DNA from: Bryobacteraceae bacterium
Lineage (GTDB): Bacteria > Acidobacteriota > Terriglobia > Bryobacterales > Bryobacteraceae
Assembly: GCA_026002875.1 (NCBI GenBank)
Contig: BPGE01000001.1
Coordinates: 1,116,001-1,180,000, forward strand
DNA: 64,000 nt
Reading direction: 5' to 3'
Part shown: positions 16,185 through 26,569 of the stretch, in pieces
How the letters are laid out: every line of letters begins with the position of its first letter
How positions within the stretch are numbered: the first letter of the stretch is position 1
The notes under the pieces: generated by a model
The model's database searches: none
The model's input: the letters and a program-made list of their open reading frames with translations, nothing else
What the model was told of the DNA's origin: nothing
Translations under genes and position numbers: made by a program

Positions 16185-17339
16185 TCAGCGGGCCGCGGAC
16201 GCGCCAGCCGGTGCGGTGCGGCTCAATTCCTGCGCGGTCTGCTCGACGGCGCGCATGAACCGGAGAAAATTCCCGCCGTAGATTTTGCGGATCTCTTCGG
16301 GAGTAAACCCTTTCTCCAGCAGGCGCCGCGTGAGATTCGGCCACTTCGAGACATCCTCAAGGCCGGCGGGCGTGCAGGAGACGCCGTCAAAGTCGCTGCC
16401 CAGCCCGATGAAATCCACGCCGGCGATGTCCCGGATATGTTCGAAATGAGCCGCCACTTCATCCAGCGTGGCCTGTGCGCAGCGGGCGTTTTTCGGCAGA
16501 GACGGGTTGATCCACGGCGACGTGTCGGCCGACCGCTGGCTGATGAATTCGCAGCCCAGGTTGATCATCACGAGGCCCCCCTTTTTCGCCACGGCGCGGA
16601 TCATGTCGTCGCTCATGTTGCGCGGGATGTTGGACAGGGCGCGCGCCGAGGAGTGCGAGCTGAACACGGGCGCGCGGCTGGCTCCGATCACGTCCCAGAA
16701 GGTCCTGTCGGAGACGTGAGCGACGTCCACCATCATGCCGAGGCGGTTCATTTCGGCGATGATGCGGCGGCCGAGCTCGCTGAGCCCCCGGTTGTCCTTT
16801 TCAGCCGAAGATCCCGCCCACTCCAGATTGCGCGTGTGCGTCAGCGTCATGTAGCGGGCGCCCAGATCGTAGAAGGCGCGCAGCAGGCGCGGCTCGTTCT
16901 CGATGGCGTGGCCGCCCTCGATGCCGATGAGCGCCGCGATGCGGCCTGACCTGCGCGCGGCTTCGATTCCGTCGGCCGTTGTCGCGAGCACGAAGTGATC
17001 GGGATGACGCGCCACGATATCGTAGCGGATCGTATCGATCATCTCGAGCGCGCGGCGCGCCGAACCGCCGGATTCGATGAGACCGGCGCTGACGTAGGCC
17101 GCGAAAAACTGCGCCGCCACGCCGCCGGCGCGGAGCTTCGCGATACTTGTGTGCCGCGCGTCTTTCTCCGAACCGATGTCCCAGCCGCGCACCGTCCGGC
17201 TGGTGACGTCGTTGTGGCCGTCGATCAGCAACGCCGAGCGGTGCACGGCCATCACTTCTTCATCCGTCCATGTCTTCTTCTGCGCGCCGAGCGGCAGCAG
17301 CAGAAGGCCCAGCAGCAGGAAACGCAACATGCGTTTCAT
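16185..17339 (-). CDS. Membrane dipeptidase, peptidase family M19 (renal dipeptidase-like)
   Basis: This 384-residue exported zinc enzyme cleaves dipeptides, often with D-residues at the C-terminal side. The signal peptide is MKRMLRFLLLGLLLLPLGAQ. Metal-site residues are H42 and D44 in LLIDGHNDV, the bridging Glu in IGIEGGHAI, and later His residues in VAHVSD and FSSHSSARAL. DFIGLGSDFDG near the C-terminus is diagnostic. The ATG at 17339 was chosen because it overlaps the stop of the preceding gamma-glutamylcyclotransferase (ATGA) and is followed at once by the signal peptide. The pair suggests turnover of glutathione-like gamma-glutamyl or cell-wall peptides. Confidence 0.92.
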   Translation of the reverse strand: MKRMLRFLLLGLLLLPLGAQKKTWTDEEVMAVHRSALLIDGHNDVTSRTVRGWDIGSEKDARHTSIAKLRAGGVAAQFFAAYVSAGLIESGGSARRALEMIDTIRYDIVARHPDHFVLATTADGIEAARRSGRIAALIGIEGGHAIENEPRLLRAFYDLGARYMTLTHTRNLEWAGSSAEKDNRGLSELGRRIIAEMNRLGMMVDVAHVSDRTFWDVIGASRAPVFSSHSSARALSNIPRNMSDDMIRAVAKKGGLVMINLGCEFISQRSADTSPWINPSLPKNARCAQATLDEVAAHFEHIRDIAGVDFIGLGSDFDGVSCTPAGLEDVSKWPNLTRRLLEKGFTPEEIRKIYGGNFLRFMRAVEQTAQELSRTAPAGASAAR

Positions 17340-17719
17340 TCTAGCGGCCAGCGGCCTTCGGGGATCAGCCGCGCGCGCAAGGGCGCGCGGCGGAACACGT
17401 AGACCCAAGCCGGGCGCGAAGAACCGTCCTCCATGCGCACGTCGCGCAGCACCCGCTCGTACTGCGAGCCTTCGTAGCGGTCGAGCTGCTCGAGAAGCGC
17501 CGGATCGTCCAGCTCGGCCACCTCGCCGTGGACTTCCGCCGCCGCGCCGGCGTCCTCCACGAACGCCGGATACGGGCCGAGGTCATACAGCTTTCCGGGC
17601 AGCGTGCCGCAGCCCGCAAAACGCGCCTGGGCCCACAGGCGGCGCGACCACGGGTTGGAAATGCCGCGCTTCAGCGTGCCGTAGACGAACAGGAACTCGG
17701 GTGGTTGCGTCGAACTCAT
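17336..17719 (-). CDS. Gamma-glutamylcyclotransferase-like protein (AIG2/GGCT)
   Basis: This 127-residue protein has the family's substrate loop FVYGTLKRG (11-19), then GTLPGKLYDLGPYPA, VHGEVAELDDP with a likely catalytic Glu, and LDRYEGSQYERV. Such enzymes release 5-oxoproline from gamma-glutamyl amines or peptides; many bacterial members have untested activity. It overlaps the membrane dipeptidase by 4 bp and must be translated with it. The combination resembles a gamma-glutamyl peptide degradation route, first cyclotransferase then dipeptidase. However, the dipeptidase is exported and this protein shows no signal peptide, so they act in different compartments. Confidence 0.85.
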   Translation of the reverse strand: MSSTQPPEFLFVYGTLKRGISNPWSRRLWAQARFAGCGTLPGKLYDLGPYPAFVEDAGAAAEVHGEVAELDDPALLEQLDRYEGSQYERVLRDVRMEDGSSRPAWVYVFRRAPLRARLIPEGRWPLE

Positions 17720-17925
17720 TCACTTCTCAGAATGCCTCAGCCGTGCAGGGGCTGCTGAGAGCGCTTACGACATTTGAATCCCTCAGTGATAGAATACCCG
17801 CGGACTGTGGAGATGCATCCGCATTCACGAGTTCCGCTGGCGGACCCCGGCGTCCGGCAGCCGCCGCAGGCCGCGGCCCGCCAGCCCTGTCGCGCGATTT
17901 GGACAGCCGGCGCCGGGGCGGCTGA

Positions 17926-19203
<1,278 letters not shown>

Positions 19204-19244
19204 TCGCGCCGGCTGCCACCTGTCTGCCACGGCAGGGTTCGTTG

Positions 19245-19273
19245 GCCCTGCGGCCGCCTGACGGCCGCAGGGC
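19245..19273 (+). terminator. Strong hairpin after the esterase gene
   Basis: GCCCTGCGGCCG (19245-19256) pairs perfectly with CGGCCGCAGGGC (19262-19273) around a 5-base loop. It lies 42 bp past the esterase stop. The following bases are only moderately T-rich, so it may be an intrinsic terminator or a Rho-independent pause/stability hairpin. Confidence 0.6.
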
Positions 19274-19412
19274 TCGTCTTGCCGTTCTGGCCGCCTCTTC
19301 TCCGGCTTGTCCGGGGCTGCACGCCGGCGCGTCGTGATAGGCTGAGTGCCTCCCCGCGGCGGGCGCCCGGGAATGGATGCCGCGCCGCAATGCAGGGACA
19401 GGAGCTGGCCGT

Positions 19413-20678
19413 ATGAAGATCCACAGGCGCCTGATGTTGTCCAGCCTGCTGGGCGCGGGAGCTGGACTGCGGGGACAGCCGCGGCTGCCGACAGCGCGGC
19501 TGCAGGAACGGTATGCGCGGCTGGACTCGATCCTGAAGCAGCCCGTCCTGAAGAAACAGCTCTTCTCCTCGGCAGAGATCATCGACTCCATCGAGCTTCT
19601 GCGCTTCAACAACAGCTTCCTCTGCCGCGTGCGCTCCCGCAGCGGCGCAGAAGGGATGTCGGTCGCGCACGCCGAGATGCGCAACCTGTACCCGATCTTC
19701 CTGAGGAGAATTCAGCCATTCCTGATGGGCAAAGACGCGCGCGATCTGGACCTGATTCTGGATCGGATCTTCGTCTACGACTTTAATTTCCGTTTCAGCG
19801 GAATCTCGCTGGGCATTCCGTTGGCCACGGCGGAATTCGCCATTCTCGACATGCTGGGCAGGATCGCCGGCAAGCCTGTGGGGGAGCTGATCGGAGAGAT
19901 TCATCATCCCGAAGTCGGCGTGTATGTCGCGACCGAATGGAGGGAGAAGCCGGTCGAGGAATCCCTGGAACTGATCCGGAATGAAGTGGCGAAGTACGAC
20001 GCGAAGGCGCTGAAAATCAAGGTCGGCGGATTGATGTTCATGACCACCGACATGCATGCCTCTGCGCCGCCGGGCAGAACGGAAAAGATCATCCCGCTGG
20101 TGCGCGAGACCTTCGGGGACGGCATGGCGCTGTACGCCGACGCCAACGGCTTCTACACCGTCCCGGAAGCGATCCGCGTGGGGCGGCTGCTGGAACAGTA
20201 CAAATACCGCTACTTCGAGGAGCCGGTGATGTTCGATCATCTGGAGGAGATCAAACAGGTGGCCGACGCTCTGGCGATTCCGGTTTCCAATGGAGAGCAG
20301 GACTACAGCTTTTACGGGTTCCGGTGGCTGCTGGCGCATGAAGGACTGGATATCGTGCAGCCGGACAACTATTATTTCGGCGGCATGATCCGGTCGATGA
20401 AAGTGGCGCGGATGGCGGCGGCGTTCGGCAAGCAATTCATCCCGCACATGTCAGGCGGCGGTCTCGGCTATCTCTACAACATCCATCTCGTGTCGGCGGC
20501 GCCCAACGCCGGCGAGCATCACGAGTTCAAGGGCTACCAGACGCATGTCCGCTTCGAGTGCAGGACCTCTCCGCTCAAAGTCGTTCAGGGCAGAATCAAG
20601 GTTCCCACCGGACCAGGCTTCGGCGTGGAATTCGACCCGGACTGGGTAAAGAAGCACGAGCCCGTCAGGACGGCGTAA
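19413..20678 (+). CDS. Exported enolase-superfamily enzyme (mandelate racemase/muconate lactonizing type)
   Basis: This 421-residue protein has an enolase N-terminal cap and TIM barrel. The general base is likely in KALKIKVGG. Metal ligands are probable in LYADANGFY (Asp), YRYFEEPVM (Glu) and VSNGEQDY (Glu), and a His sits in FIPHMSGGG on the barrel's final strands. The family abstracts a proton alpha to a carboxylate, as in sugar-acid dehydratases or racemases. The N-terminus [21 protein letters not shown] looks like a twin-arginine signal, unusual because most relatives are cytoplasmic. The ATG at 19413 follows AGGAGCTGG. The substrate is unknown; a sugar acid released by the neighbouring esterase's polymer is one possibility. 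Confidence 0.82.
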   Translation: MKIHRRLMLSSLLGAGAGLRGQPRLPTARLQERYARLDSILKQPVLKKQLFSSAEIIDSIELLRFNNSFLCRVRSRSGAEGMSVAHAEMRNLYPIFLRRIQPFLMGKDARDLDLILDRIFVYDFNFRFSGISLGIPLATAEFAILDMLGRIAGKPVGELIGEIHHPEVGVYVATEWREKPVEESLELIRNEVAKYDAKALKIKVGGLMFMTTDMHASAPPGRTEKIIPLVRETFGDGMALYADANGFYTVPEAIRVGRLLEQYKYRYFEEPVMFDHLEEIKQVADALAIPVSNGEQDYSFYGFRWLLAHEGLDIVQPDNYYFGGMIRSMKVARMAAAFGKQFIPHMSGGGLGYLYNIHLVSAAPNAGEHHEFKGYQTHVRFECRTSPLKVVQGRIKVPTGPGFGVEFDPDWVKKHEPVRTA

Positions 20679-20839
20679 AGGCAGGGCTGGCCGCCGCGCG
20701 CCTGCCGTTTTTCCGCAGCTGGCTGCGCGCTCCGGGCAGTGGAATCGCAGCAGTCTTTTGCGGTGGCTCCTCCCGGCTGGCGTAGTTTGCCGCCGAGGCT
20801 TTTCCGTGTCCGCAAGTGCCAGTATCATGAGGAAACCGG

Positions 20840-21475
20840 ATGACGCGGAGAGGCCTTATCGCGGCAGTTGCAGCGGGCGTGTTTCCCAAGCCGGGCGCAG
20901 CCGCTCCGGGAGGAGGCGGGGCGTTCCGGCTGTGGTTCTGCTGGCTGGCCGAGTCGGCGTATTTCATGAAGCGCCTGCCGGCCGAGATCAAAGACTGCTC
21001 CTCGCTGCTGCGATTCGCCTACCGGGAAGCGCTGCGGCCGCATACGGCGGAATGGGCGCGTCAGTGGGGCTATGAGTGGCTGCCGCCTTACCCGGAGCCG
21101 GGGCTGAAGGCGCCGCCGCTGTTCCGGGTCGGAAATGAAGCCCGCCACTTCGCCGACGCCCGGCATCTGATGCGGTTCAACACGCGGAGGATCAGCGGGC
21201 GCGTCGAAGACGCGCATCCGGCGGATCTTCTGTTTTTCCGCGGCGCCGGCGGGGAATCGTGGCACGCCATGGCCTTTCTGGGAGAGAGCCGTTTCGAAAC
21301 GTCGCCGGAAAAATACGTCGTGTATCATACCGGGCCTGAGGGAAAATGGCCGGGCGAGGTGCGGCGGCCTTCGCTGAAGGAATTGCTGGCGCATCCCGAG
21401 CCGCGCTGGCGTCCCGTATCCGGCAACGCACATTTTCTGGGTGTCTTCCGCTGGAATCTGTTGATGGAGGCATGA
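20840..21475 (+). CDS. DUF1175 protein (YfaT-like), exported
   Basis: This 211-residue protein starts with MTRRGLIAAVAAGVF, a short twin-arginine-like signal. Blocks such as FRLWFCWLAESAYF, DCSSLLRFAYREAL, HPADLLFFR, WHAMAFLGES and YVVYHTGP match my recollection of DUF1175/YfaT. That family is encoded beside the alpha-2-macroglobulin YfaS in E. coli and beside MagD in Pseudomonas. Conserved Cys and His residues (DCSS, SWHAM, VYHTG) suggest a papain-like/NlpC-type fold, which is inference. It precedes the macroglobulin gene by 7 bp on the same strand. Its biochemical role is unknown in any species to my knowledge. Confidence 0.82.
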   Translation: MTRRGLIAAVAAGVFPKPGAAAPGGGGAFRLWFCWLAESAYFMKRLPAEIKDCSSLLRFAYREALRPHTAEWARQWGYEWLPPYPEPGLKAPPLFRVGNEARHFADARHLMRFNTRRISGRVEDAHPADLLFFRGAGGESWHAMAFLGESRFETSPEKYVVYHTGPEGKWPGEVRRPSLKELLAHPEPRWRPVSGNAHFLGVFRWNLLMEA

Positions 21476-21482
21476 AGGCAGG

Positions 21483-24400
21483 ATGCGCGCGAAAGTTCTC
21501 GTGGCAGGATTGTTGGCGTTCGCCTTTGCCGCGCCCGCGCAGCTGGAAGAGAGCCGGCCGTATTTCTCGCTCTCGTCGAGCGACACGGTGCTGCCGGGCA
21601 GGACGGTGCAGGTCAACGTTCAGGCGCAGGGTGTCGCCCAGCTGGAATTCCGGCTGTACCGGCTGAGGGATCCGCGGGCTTTTTTCGTCAAGCTCGGCAA
21701 CGTGTCCTCGACGGGTCCGAGGCGGGGGCGGCTGTTCAGCGCGCGGACGCCCATCGAGCGGTTCGACGCCTGGAAGCGGCGGCAATGGGCCCGGCTCAGG
21801 GATCTGGCGCGCATGCAGTTTTCGGAGGAAAACCGCGCCCGCATCCGCGCGTGGATGCAGAAGGATGAGAAGAAGCCGCCCGCTCCGTCCGAGAGAGGGC
21901 CCTCCTATGCCGCCGCGCCGCTGCTGAATCCGGATCTCCTCGTGAAGCGCTGGACCCAGCCGGTCCGGGACACGGGCCGCCTGGATGCGGGCCGCATCCA
22001 TGTGCTGCTGCCGGAACCTGGCGTCTACGTGCTGGAAGCCACCGATCAGGTCCGGCAGGCTTACACGGTGCTTGTGGCGACGCCCCTGGGCGTCATCGTG
22101 AAGGCCTGGCCCGGGCGCGCGGCGGCGCGGGTGGTCGACCGCCTGAGCGGCGAACCGCGGGGCGGGTGCGCGCTGGAACTGCTGGACGCCGGGCGGAACC
22201 TGAGTTTTGGAAAGCGGACGACGAACGCGGAGGGGGCGGCCGAATTCGAGCTGCAGGCCTCGTGGGAGGACGAACTCCTTCTGCTGGCTGACTGCGGCGG
22301 CGTCCTCACGCCGGCCAAAGTGCCCGCCCACGCCGTGGCGCCCCGGTGGGGCGGAGTGGAAGGGGTGGTTCACACGGACCGGCCTGTCTATCGTCCCGGC
22401 CAGAAAGTCCGTTTCCGGGCGATTGTCCGCGAGTCCTTCGACGGGGAGTACCGCACGCCCGAGGCGCGGAAGGCGCGGATTGTGGTGGACGACGGGGAGG
22501 GGAACCCGATTTATCAGAAAACGGTCTCCCTGACGAAATACGGCACGGCCAGCGGGGAGCTGGACCTGGCCGAAGACGCGCCACTGGGCTATTACGGAAT
22601 TTCAGTGAAGCCGGAAGGAAAAGAGAGCGGCGTTTTTGGCGGATTCGAGGTGGAAGAATACCGGAAGCCGGAGTACGAGGTGCGAGTCTATCCCGCCGCG
22701 GCGCGCGCCCTGCAGGGGAGCCGGATGGAGGCACGGATCGAGGCCCGTTACTACTACGGCGAGCCGGTGGCAGGGGCGGAAGTGGAATGGAGTCTGCACC
22801 GGTACCGCTGGTATCCGCCCTGGTGGGACTGGGAAGAGATGGAAGCCGACGCGGATGCGGAAGAAATGTTCGGGGGCGAAGAGGTTTCCTCGGGCGAAGG
22901 CAGGCTGGACGCCGAAGGGAGGCTTGGGATCACCGTCCCGCTGGAGCGCGGACAGCACGATTACCGGTACCGGATCGTGGCGCGCGTGAAAGACGAGGGA
23001 GGGAGGAAGATCGAAGGAGCAGGGTCTTTTCTGGGGACGCGTGCGCCGTTTCTGATCACGGCGCGCCCTGACAAATGGGTCTACCGCAAAGGCGAGACCG
23101 TGAAATGGCGGGTCAACGCTTTCGATTTCGACCAGCAGCCGGTGCCGGCTGTCACGGTCCGCGTGGAGGCCTACCGCGAGACCAAAGGGACTGCCCAGGG
23201 CAGCCCCGTCGAAACCCGCACTGCCGTGACGGGCGCTGACGGCGAGGCCATCGTGGAGTTTTCGCTTCCTTCGAGCGGCGCATGGATCCTGCGTACGACC
23301 GCGCGGGGCGCCGGCAGCGAATTACGGGAAGAGAACTGGATGTGGATCGCCGGCGAGGACAGCGGTTGGAAGCCGCCGGAGCGCGTCCGTCTGGCGCTCG
23401 ACAGGAAGTCCTACGCGCCGGGCGAGACGGCGCGGGTGACGATCATCACGGGCGTGCCGCAGGCCCGGATCTGGCTGGCGGCGGAGGGCGCGGTACTCCA
23501 CTGGTCGAAATTCGTCACCATTGAAGGCGGCGCCGGCACTGTCGAAATTCCTGTGAAGGGAGAGTTTTCTCCGAACGTTTTCATCAGTGCGGTTTTTCTG
23601 TACAAAGACCGGCACTACGAGGGTTCAAAAACCCTGACAGTGCCGCCCGTGGAGAAGCAGATTTTTGTCTCTCTGGAGCCGTCGAAGAAGGAATTCCAGC
23701 CGGGGGAGCCGGCTTCTTTCCGGTTGACGGCGAAGGACCGCGCAGGGAATCCCCTGCGGGCGGAATTCGCGCTTGGGGTCGTAGACGAGGCGATCTACGC
23801 CATCCGGCGCGAGTCTCAGCCGGACCTGCTGAAGGTCTTCTACGGGTACCGCTGGAGCCGCGTGGAGACGGAGACGAGCCAGTCCTTCTCGTTCTGGGGC
23901 GCCTCCGGCACGCGGCGCATCGAACTCGCCCGGGCAGGCCGCCGCCGGTTCGCTGCGCAACTGAAACGTGAAGGGCTGGAGATGCCCCGGGTGCGGAAGA
24001 ACTTCCCGGATACGGCCTTCTGGGTAGCGGATCTGGAGACGGATGCTCAGGGACGCGCGGAAGTGCGCTTCGAGTTCCCCGACTCGCTGACCACCTGGCG
24101 GGCGACGGCGCGCGGAGTGACCGAGGACACGAAAGTGGGCGGGGCGGTCGAGCGGGTGCTGGTGCGAAAAGACGTCGTGGTCTCGCTGGCGGCGCCGCGG
24201 TTCTTCACGGAGGGAGACGAGGCCGTGGTGCCGGTGCTGGCGCGGAATTACACGGACAGGCCGCTGCGTGTCCGGGTCGGATTGCAGGCGCAAGGCCTGG
24301 AGGTGCTCGAGGGACAGGAGATGGAACTCGAGCTGGCTCCGCAAAGCGAAGGCAAGTCCGACTACCGCCTGAAGGCGCAGCAGGCTGGCAAAGCCGTGTT

Positions 24401-26090
24401 GACGGCGAAGGCGGCGGGGCAGGGCAAGGGCGATGCCCTGGAGATCACGGTTCCGGTGCATCCGTACGGCATCCCGATGGAGGCTGCGGCGCAGGCGCGG
24501 CTGGACGGGGCTTCCTCGCGGACCCTGGTGTACGAGTTCCCGCCCGCTGGAGATTCTTCGGGCAGAGCCGCGGAGGTGCGGCTGTCGCCGTCTCTCGGCG
24601 GTGCGCTGCTGGGCGCTCTGGAGTATCTGCTTGAGTATCCCTACGGATGCTCGGAGCAGCTGATGTCAAGCCTGCTGCCCAATCTGGTGGTGGCGGAGGC
24701 GCTGCGCAAGCTGAATCCCGGGACGGCGGTGGACCGCAAGACCCTGGAACGCAACGTCAGAGCCGGACTCGAGAAGCTCTACGGCCAGCAGAACACGGAT
24801 GGCGGCTGGGGCTGGTGGCGCGAGGACGAGAGCTCGCTGTTCCTGACTTCTTACATCCTGCTCGGAATGGGCCACGCAGAAGCCAACGGCTTCGATGTGC
24901 GCACCGATGCCAGGTCGGGGGCGGCGCACTATCTCTCCCAGCAGCTGTCGGACGGCGCAAAGGCTGAAGCGGACCTGCTGGCCTATGCGCTCCTGGCGCT
25001 GGCGCGGAACGGAAGTCTGGAGCCGCCGGTGATCAACGCCGTGTGGCGCAGGCGCGGGGAGCTGACCGGGTTCGGCTGGGCGTCGCTGGGGCTGGCGTTT
25101 CAGGCGATCAACGACGGGCGGCGGCGGGAAGCAGCGGACCGGCTCGCCGCCATGGCGAAACAGGAAGGGGAGGAAATGTTCTGGCCGAGCGGGCGCGATC
25201 TGATGTTCCTCCAGGAGGGCGAGCATACGTTCGAAGCGACGGCCATGGCAGCGCGGTTCCTGGCCATCGAGCGGCCGGAAAGCGGCATGGCGGAGCGCGC
25301 GGCGCAGTGGCTGCTGAATCACCGGGACCGGGGATACTACTGGGGCTCGACCAAGCGCACGGCGTTCGTGATTTATGGATTGATACCGCTGCTGGAGCGC
25401 TCGGGCGAACTGAAGCCGGATCTGACGGTGCGCGTGATGGCGGGAGGGCGCGAGGTTCTCACGCAAAGGTTCACGGCCTCGGACGCGCTGGCGTCGAAGC
25501 CCGTCAAGGTCGTGGTTCCGGTGAGCGGCGCGCGCAGCGAGATCCGGGTGGAGACGGAAGGGCGGGGGCGGCTCTATGCTTCGGTCGTGTGGCGGTGGCG
25601 TCAGACGGAAGCCGGCGAGGCGCGAAGGCTGCCCGATGCCGGAAAGCTGGAAGTGGAGCGGCGCTACTATCGCCTGAGGCGGGTGGAATCGGGAGGCGTG
25701 ATCGAGCATGCTCTGGAGCCGTGGAGCGGACCGGCGCGGCGGGGAGACATCGTCGCCGTGCGCGTGAGCGTGCGCGGCGCAGGATCGAACCGTGCGTTTG
25801 TCATCGAGGATCCCCTGCCCGCTGGCGCCGAGGCCGTGACTCGCGATGAAGCGATCCGTCTGCGTGGCAAGCCCGATTGGTGGCGCTGGTGGATTGGGAG
25901 ACGGGAACTGCGGGACGAGCGCGCCTCGTGGTTCCCCTGGTGGATTCCGGATGCCGGTTACGAGACCGTGTACCTGTTCCGGTTCACCAACGCAGGGAAA
26001 TTCCGCGCGGCGCCGGCCCGCGTGGAGGCCATGTACGAACCCAACGTGAAAGCCTGGAGCGAGGCTGCCGCATGGGAGGTGTTGCCATGA
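21483..26090 (+). CDS. Alpha-2-macroglobulin family protein with intact thioester
   Basis: This 1535-residue periplasmic protein has a signal peptide (cleavage near FAAPAQ) and no lipobox Cys, so it should be soluble rather than a lipoprotein. It contains the macroglobulin beta domains (VEGVVHTDRPVYRPGQKVRF, VYRKGETVKWRVNAFD). The MG7-10/ANA region is seen as FPDTAFWVADLETDAQGRA and FPDSLTTWRATARGVT. The thioester is in YGCSEQLMS (Cys1056, Glu1058, Gln1059) with the following all-helical TED domain (WGWWREDESS, FLTSYILLGMG). Cleavage of a bait region by a foreign protease would expose the thioester and trap the protease. The gene lies between DUF1175 and a small membrane protein in one operon. 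Confidence 0.92.
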   Translation: MRAKVLVAGLLAFAFAAPAQLEESRPYFSLSSSDTVLPGRTVQVNVQAQGVAQLEFRLYRLRDPRAFFVKLGNVSSTGPRRGRLFSARTPIERFDAWKRRQWARLRDLARMQFSEENRARIRAWMQKDEKKPPAPSERGPSYAAAPLLNPDLLVKRWTQPVRDTGRLDAGRIHVLLPEPGVYVLEATDQVRQAYTVLVATPLGVIVKAWPGRAAARVVDRLSGEPRGGCALELLDAGRNLSFGKRTTNAEGAAEFELQASWEDELLLLADCGGVLTPAKVPAHAVAPRWGGVEGVVHTDRPVYRPGQKVRFRAIVRESFDGEYRTPEARKARIVVDDGEGNPIYQKTVSLTKYGTASGELDLAEDAPLGYYGISVKPEGKESGVFGGFEVEEYRKPEYEVRVYPAAARALQGSRMEARIEARYYYGEPVAGAEVEWSLHRYRWYPPWWDWEEMEADADAEEMFGGEEVSSGEGRLDAEGRLGITVPLERGQHDYRYRIVARVKDEGGRKIEGAGSFLGTRAPFLITARPDKWVYRKGETVKWRVNAFDFDQQPVPAVTVRVEAYRETKGTAQGSPVETRTAVTGADGEAIVEFSLPSSGAWILRTTARGAGSELREENWMWIAGEDSGWKPPERVRLALDRKSYAPGETARVTIITGVPQARIWLAAEGAVLHWSKFVTIEGGAGTVEIPVKGEFSPNVFISAVFLYKDRHYEGSKTLTVPPVEKQIFVSLEPSKKEFQPGEPASFRLTAKDRAGNPLRAEFALGVVDEAIYAIRRESQPDLLKVFYGYRWSRVETETSQSFSFWGASGTRRIELARAGRRRFAAQLKREGLEMPRVRKNFPDTAFWVADLETDAQGRAEVRFEFPDSLTTWRATARGVTEDTKVGGAVERVLVRKDVVVSLAAPRFFTEGDEAVVPVLARNYTDRPLRVRVGLQAQGLEVLEGQEMELELAPQSEGKSDYRLKAQQAGKAVLTAKAAGQGKGDALEITVPVHPYGIPMEAAAQARLDGASSRTLVYEFPPAGDSSGRAAEVRLSPSLGGALLGALEYLLEYPYGCSEQLMSSLLPNLVVAEALRKLNPGTAVDRKTLERNVRAGLEKLYGQQNTDGGWGWWREDESSLFLTSYILLGMGHAEANGFDVRTDARSGAAHYLSQQLSDGAKAEADLLAYALLALARNGSLEPPVINAVWRRRGELTGFGWASLGLAFQAINDGRRREAADRLAAMAKQEGEEMFWPSGRDLMFLQEGEHTFEATAMAARFLAIERPESGMAERAAQWLLNHRDRGYYWGSTKRTAFVIYGLIPLLERSGELKPDLTVRVMAGGREVLTQRFTASDALASKPVKVVVPVSGARSEIRVETEGRGRLYASVVWRWRQTEAGEARRLPDAGKLEVERRYYRLRRVESGGVIEHALEPWSGPARRGDIVAVRVSVRGAGSNRAFVIEDPLPAGAEAVTRDEAIRLRGKPDWWRWWIGRRELRDERASWFPWWIPDAGYETVYLFRFTNAGKFRAAPARVEAMYEPNVKAWSEAAAWEVLP

Positions 26091-26569
26091 GAATCTGGAT
26101 GGAAGCCGCGCGCCTGCTGCTGGCGCGATGGAACTGGTGGCTCGTCGTGGCGTGCATGCTGCTGGGCGCGGGCGGGTTCATCGCGCTCTGGCTGCGGGCG
26201 CCGCTGGAATCTGGGCTGGATCTGGCGTTGCTGGCGGGCTACACGCTGTTCGCGCTCGGGTTCCTGGCGCTGGGCCTGTATCTGGCCAGACTCCGGTTCG
26301 CTCCCCATGGCGTGCGGCTGGCGCCTGCGTTGCAACACGCGGAACTCTGGGCTGCGGTGGCGCTCTTTGCGGCGGTATCGGTGTGGCTGCCGTGGCGGCT
26401 GGTCACGTGGGTGCCGCGCTTCGAGACGCTCGCGGCGCAAGCCTGGAGCGCCGGCGTGCGCTTCCTGCTGGCCTGGGCGCTGTTGACGGGCGGCTTCTGC
26501 TGGCTCGTGGCGTGCCTGGGGCTGCTGTCGAGGGAGGAGCGGAATGCAGAAGCGGTACCGGCTCGGTAA
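26087..26569 (+). CDS. Small membrane protein, four predicted helices
   Basis: This 160-residue protein begins at the ATG that overlaps the macroglobulin stop codon (ATGA, 26087-26090), so it is co-translated. Hydrophobic segments are about 14-34 (WWLVVACMLLGAGGFIALWL), 42-64 (LALLAGYTLFALGFLALGLY), 82-100 (LWAAVALFAAVSVWLPW) and 120-142 (LLAWALLTGGFCWLVACLGL). I do not recognise a family. Position suggests a membrane partner or anchor of the macroglobulin. Its 3' end overlaps the macrodomain gene by 26 bp. Confidence 0.7.
   Translation: MRIWMEAARLLLARWNWWLVVACMLLGAGGFIALWLRAPLESGLDLALLAGYTLFALGFLALGLYLARLRFAPHGVRLAPALQHAELWAAVALFAAVSVWLPWRLVTWVPRFETLAAQAWSAGVRFLLAWALLTGGFCWLVACLGLLSREERNAEAVPAR

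Noticed and set aside
17769-17792. TTGAAT and TAGAAT as a promoter before the esterase gene
   Set aside because: The spacing is only about 10 bp and no better -35 at 17 bp was found.
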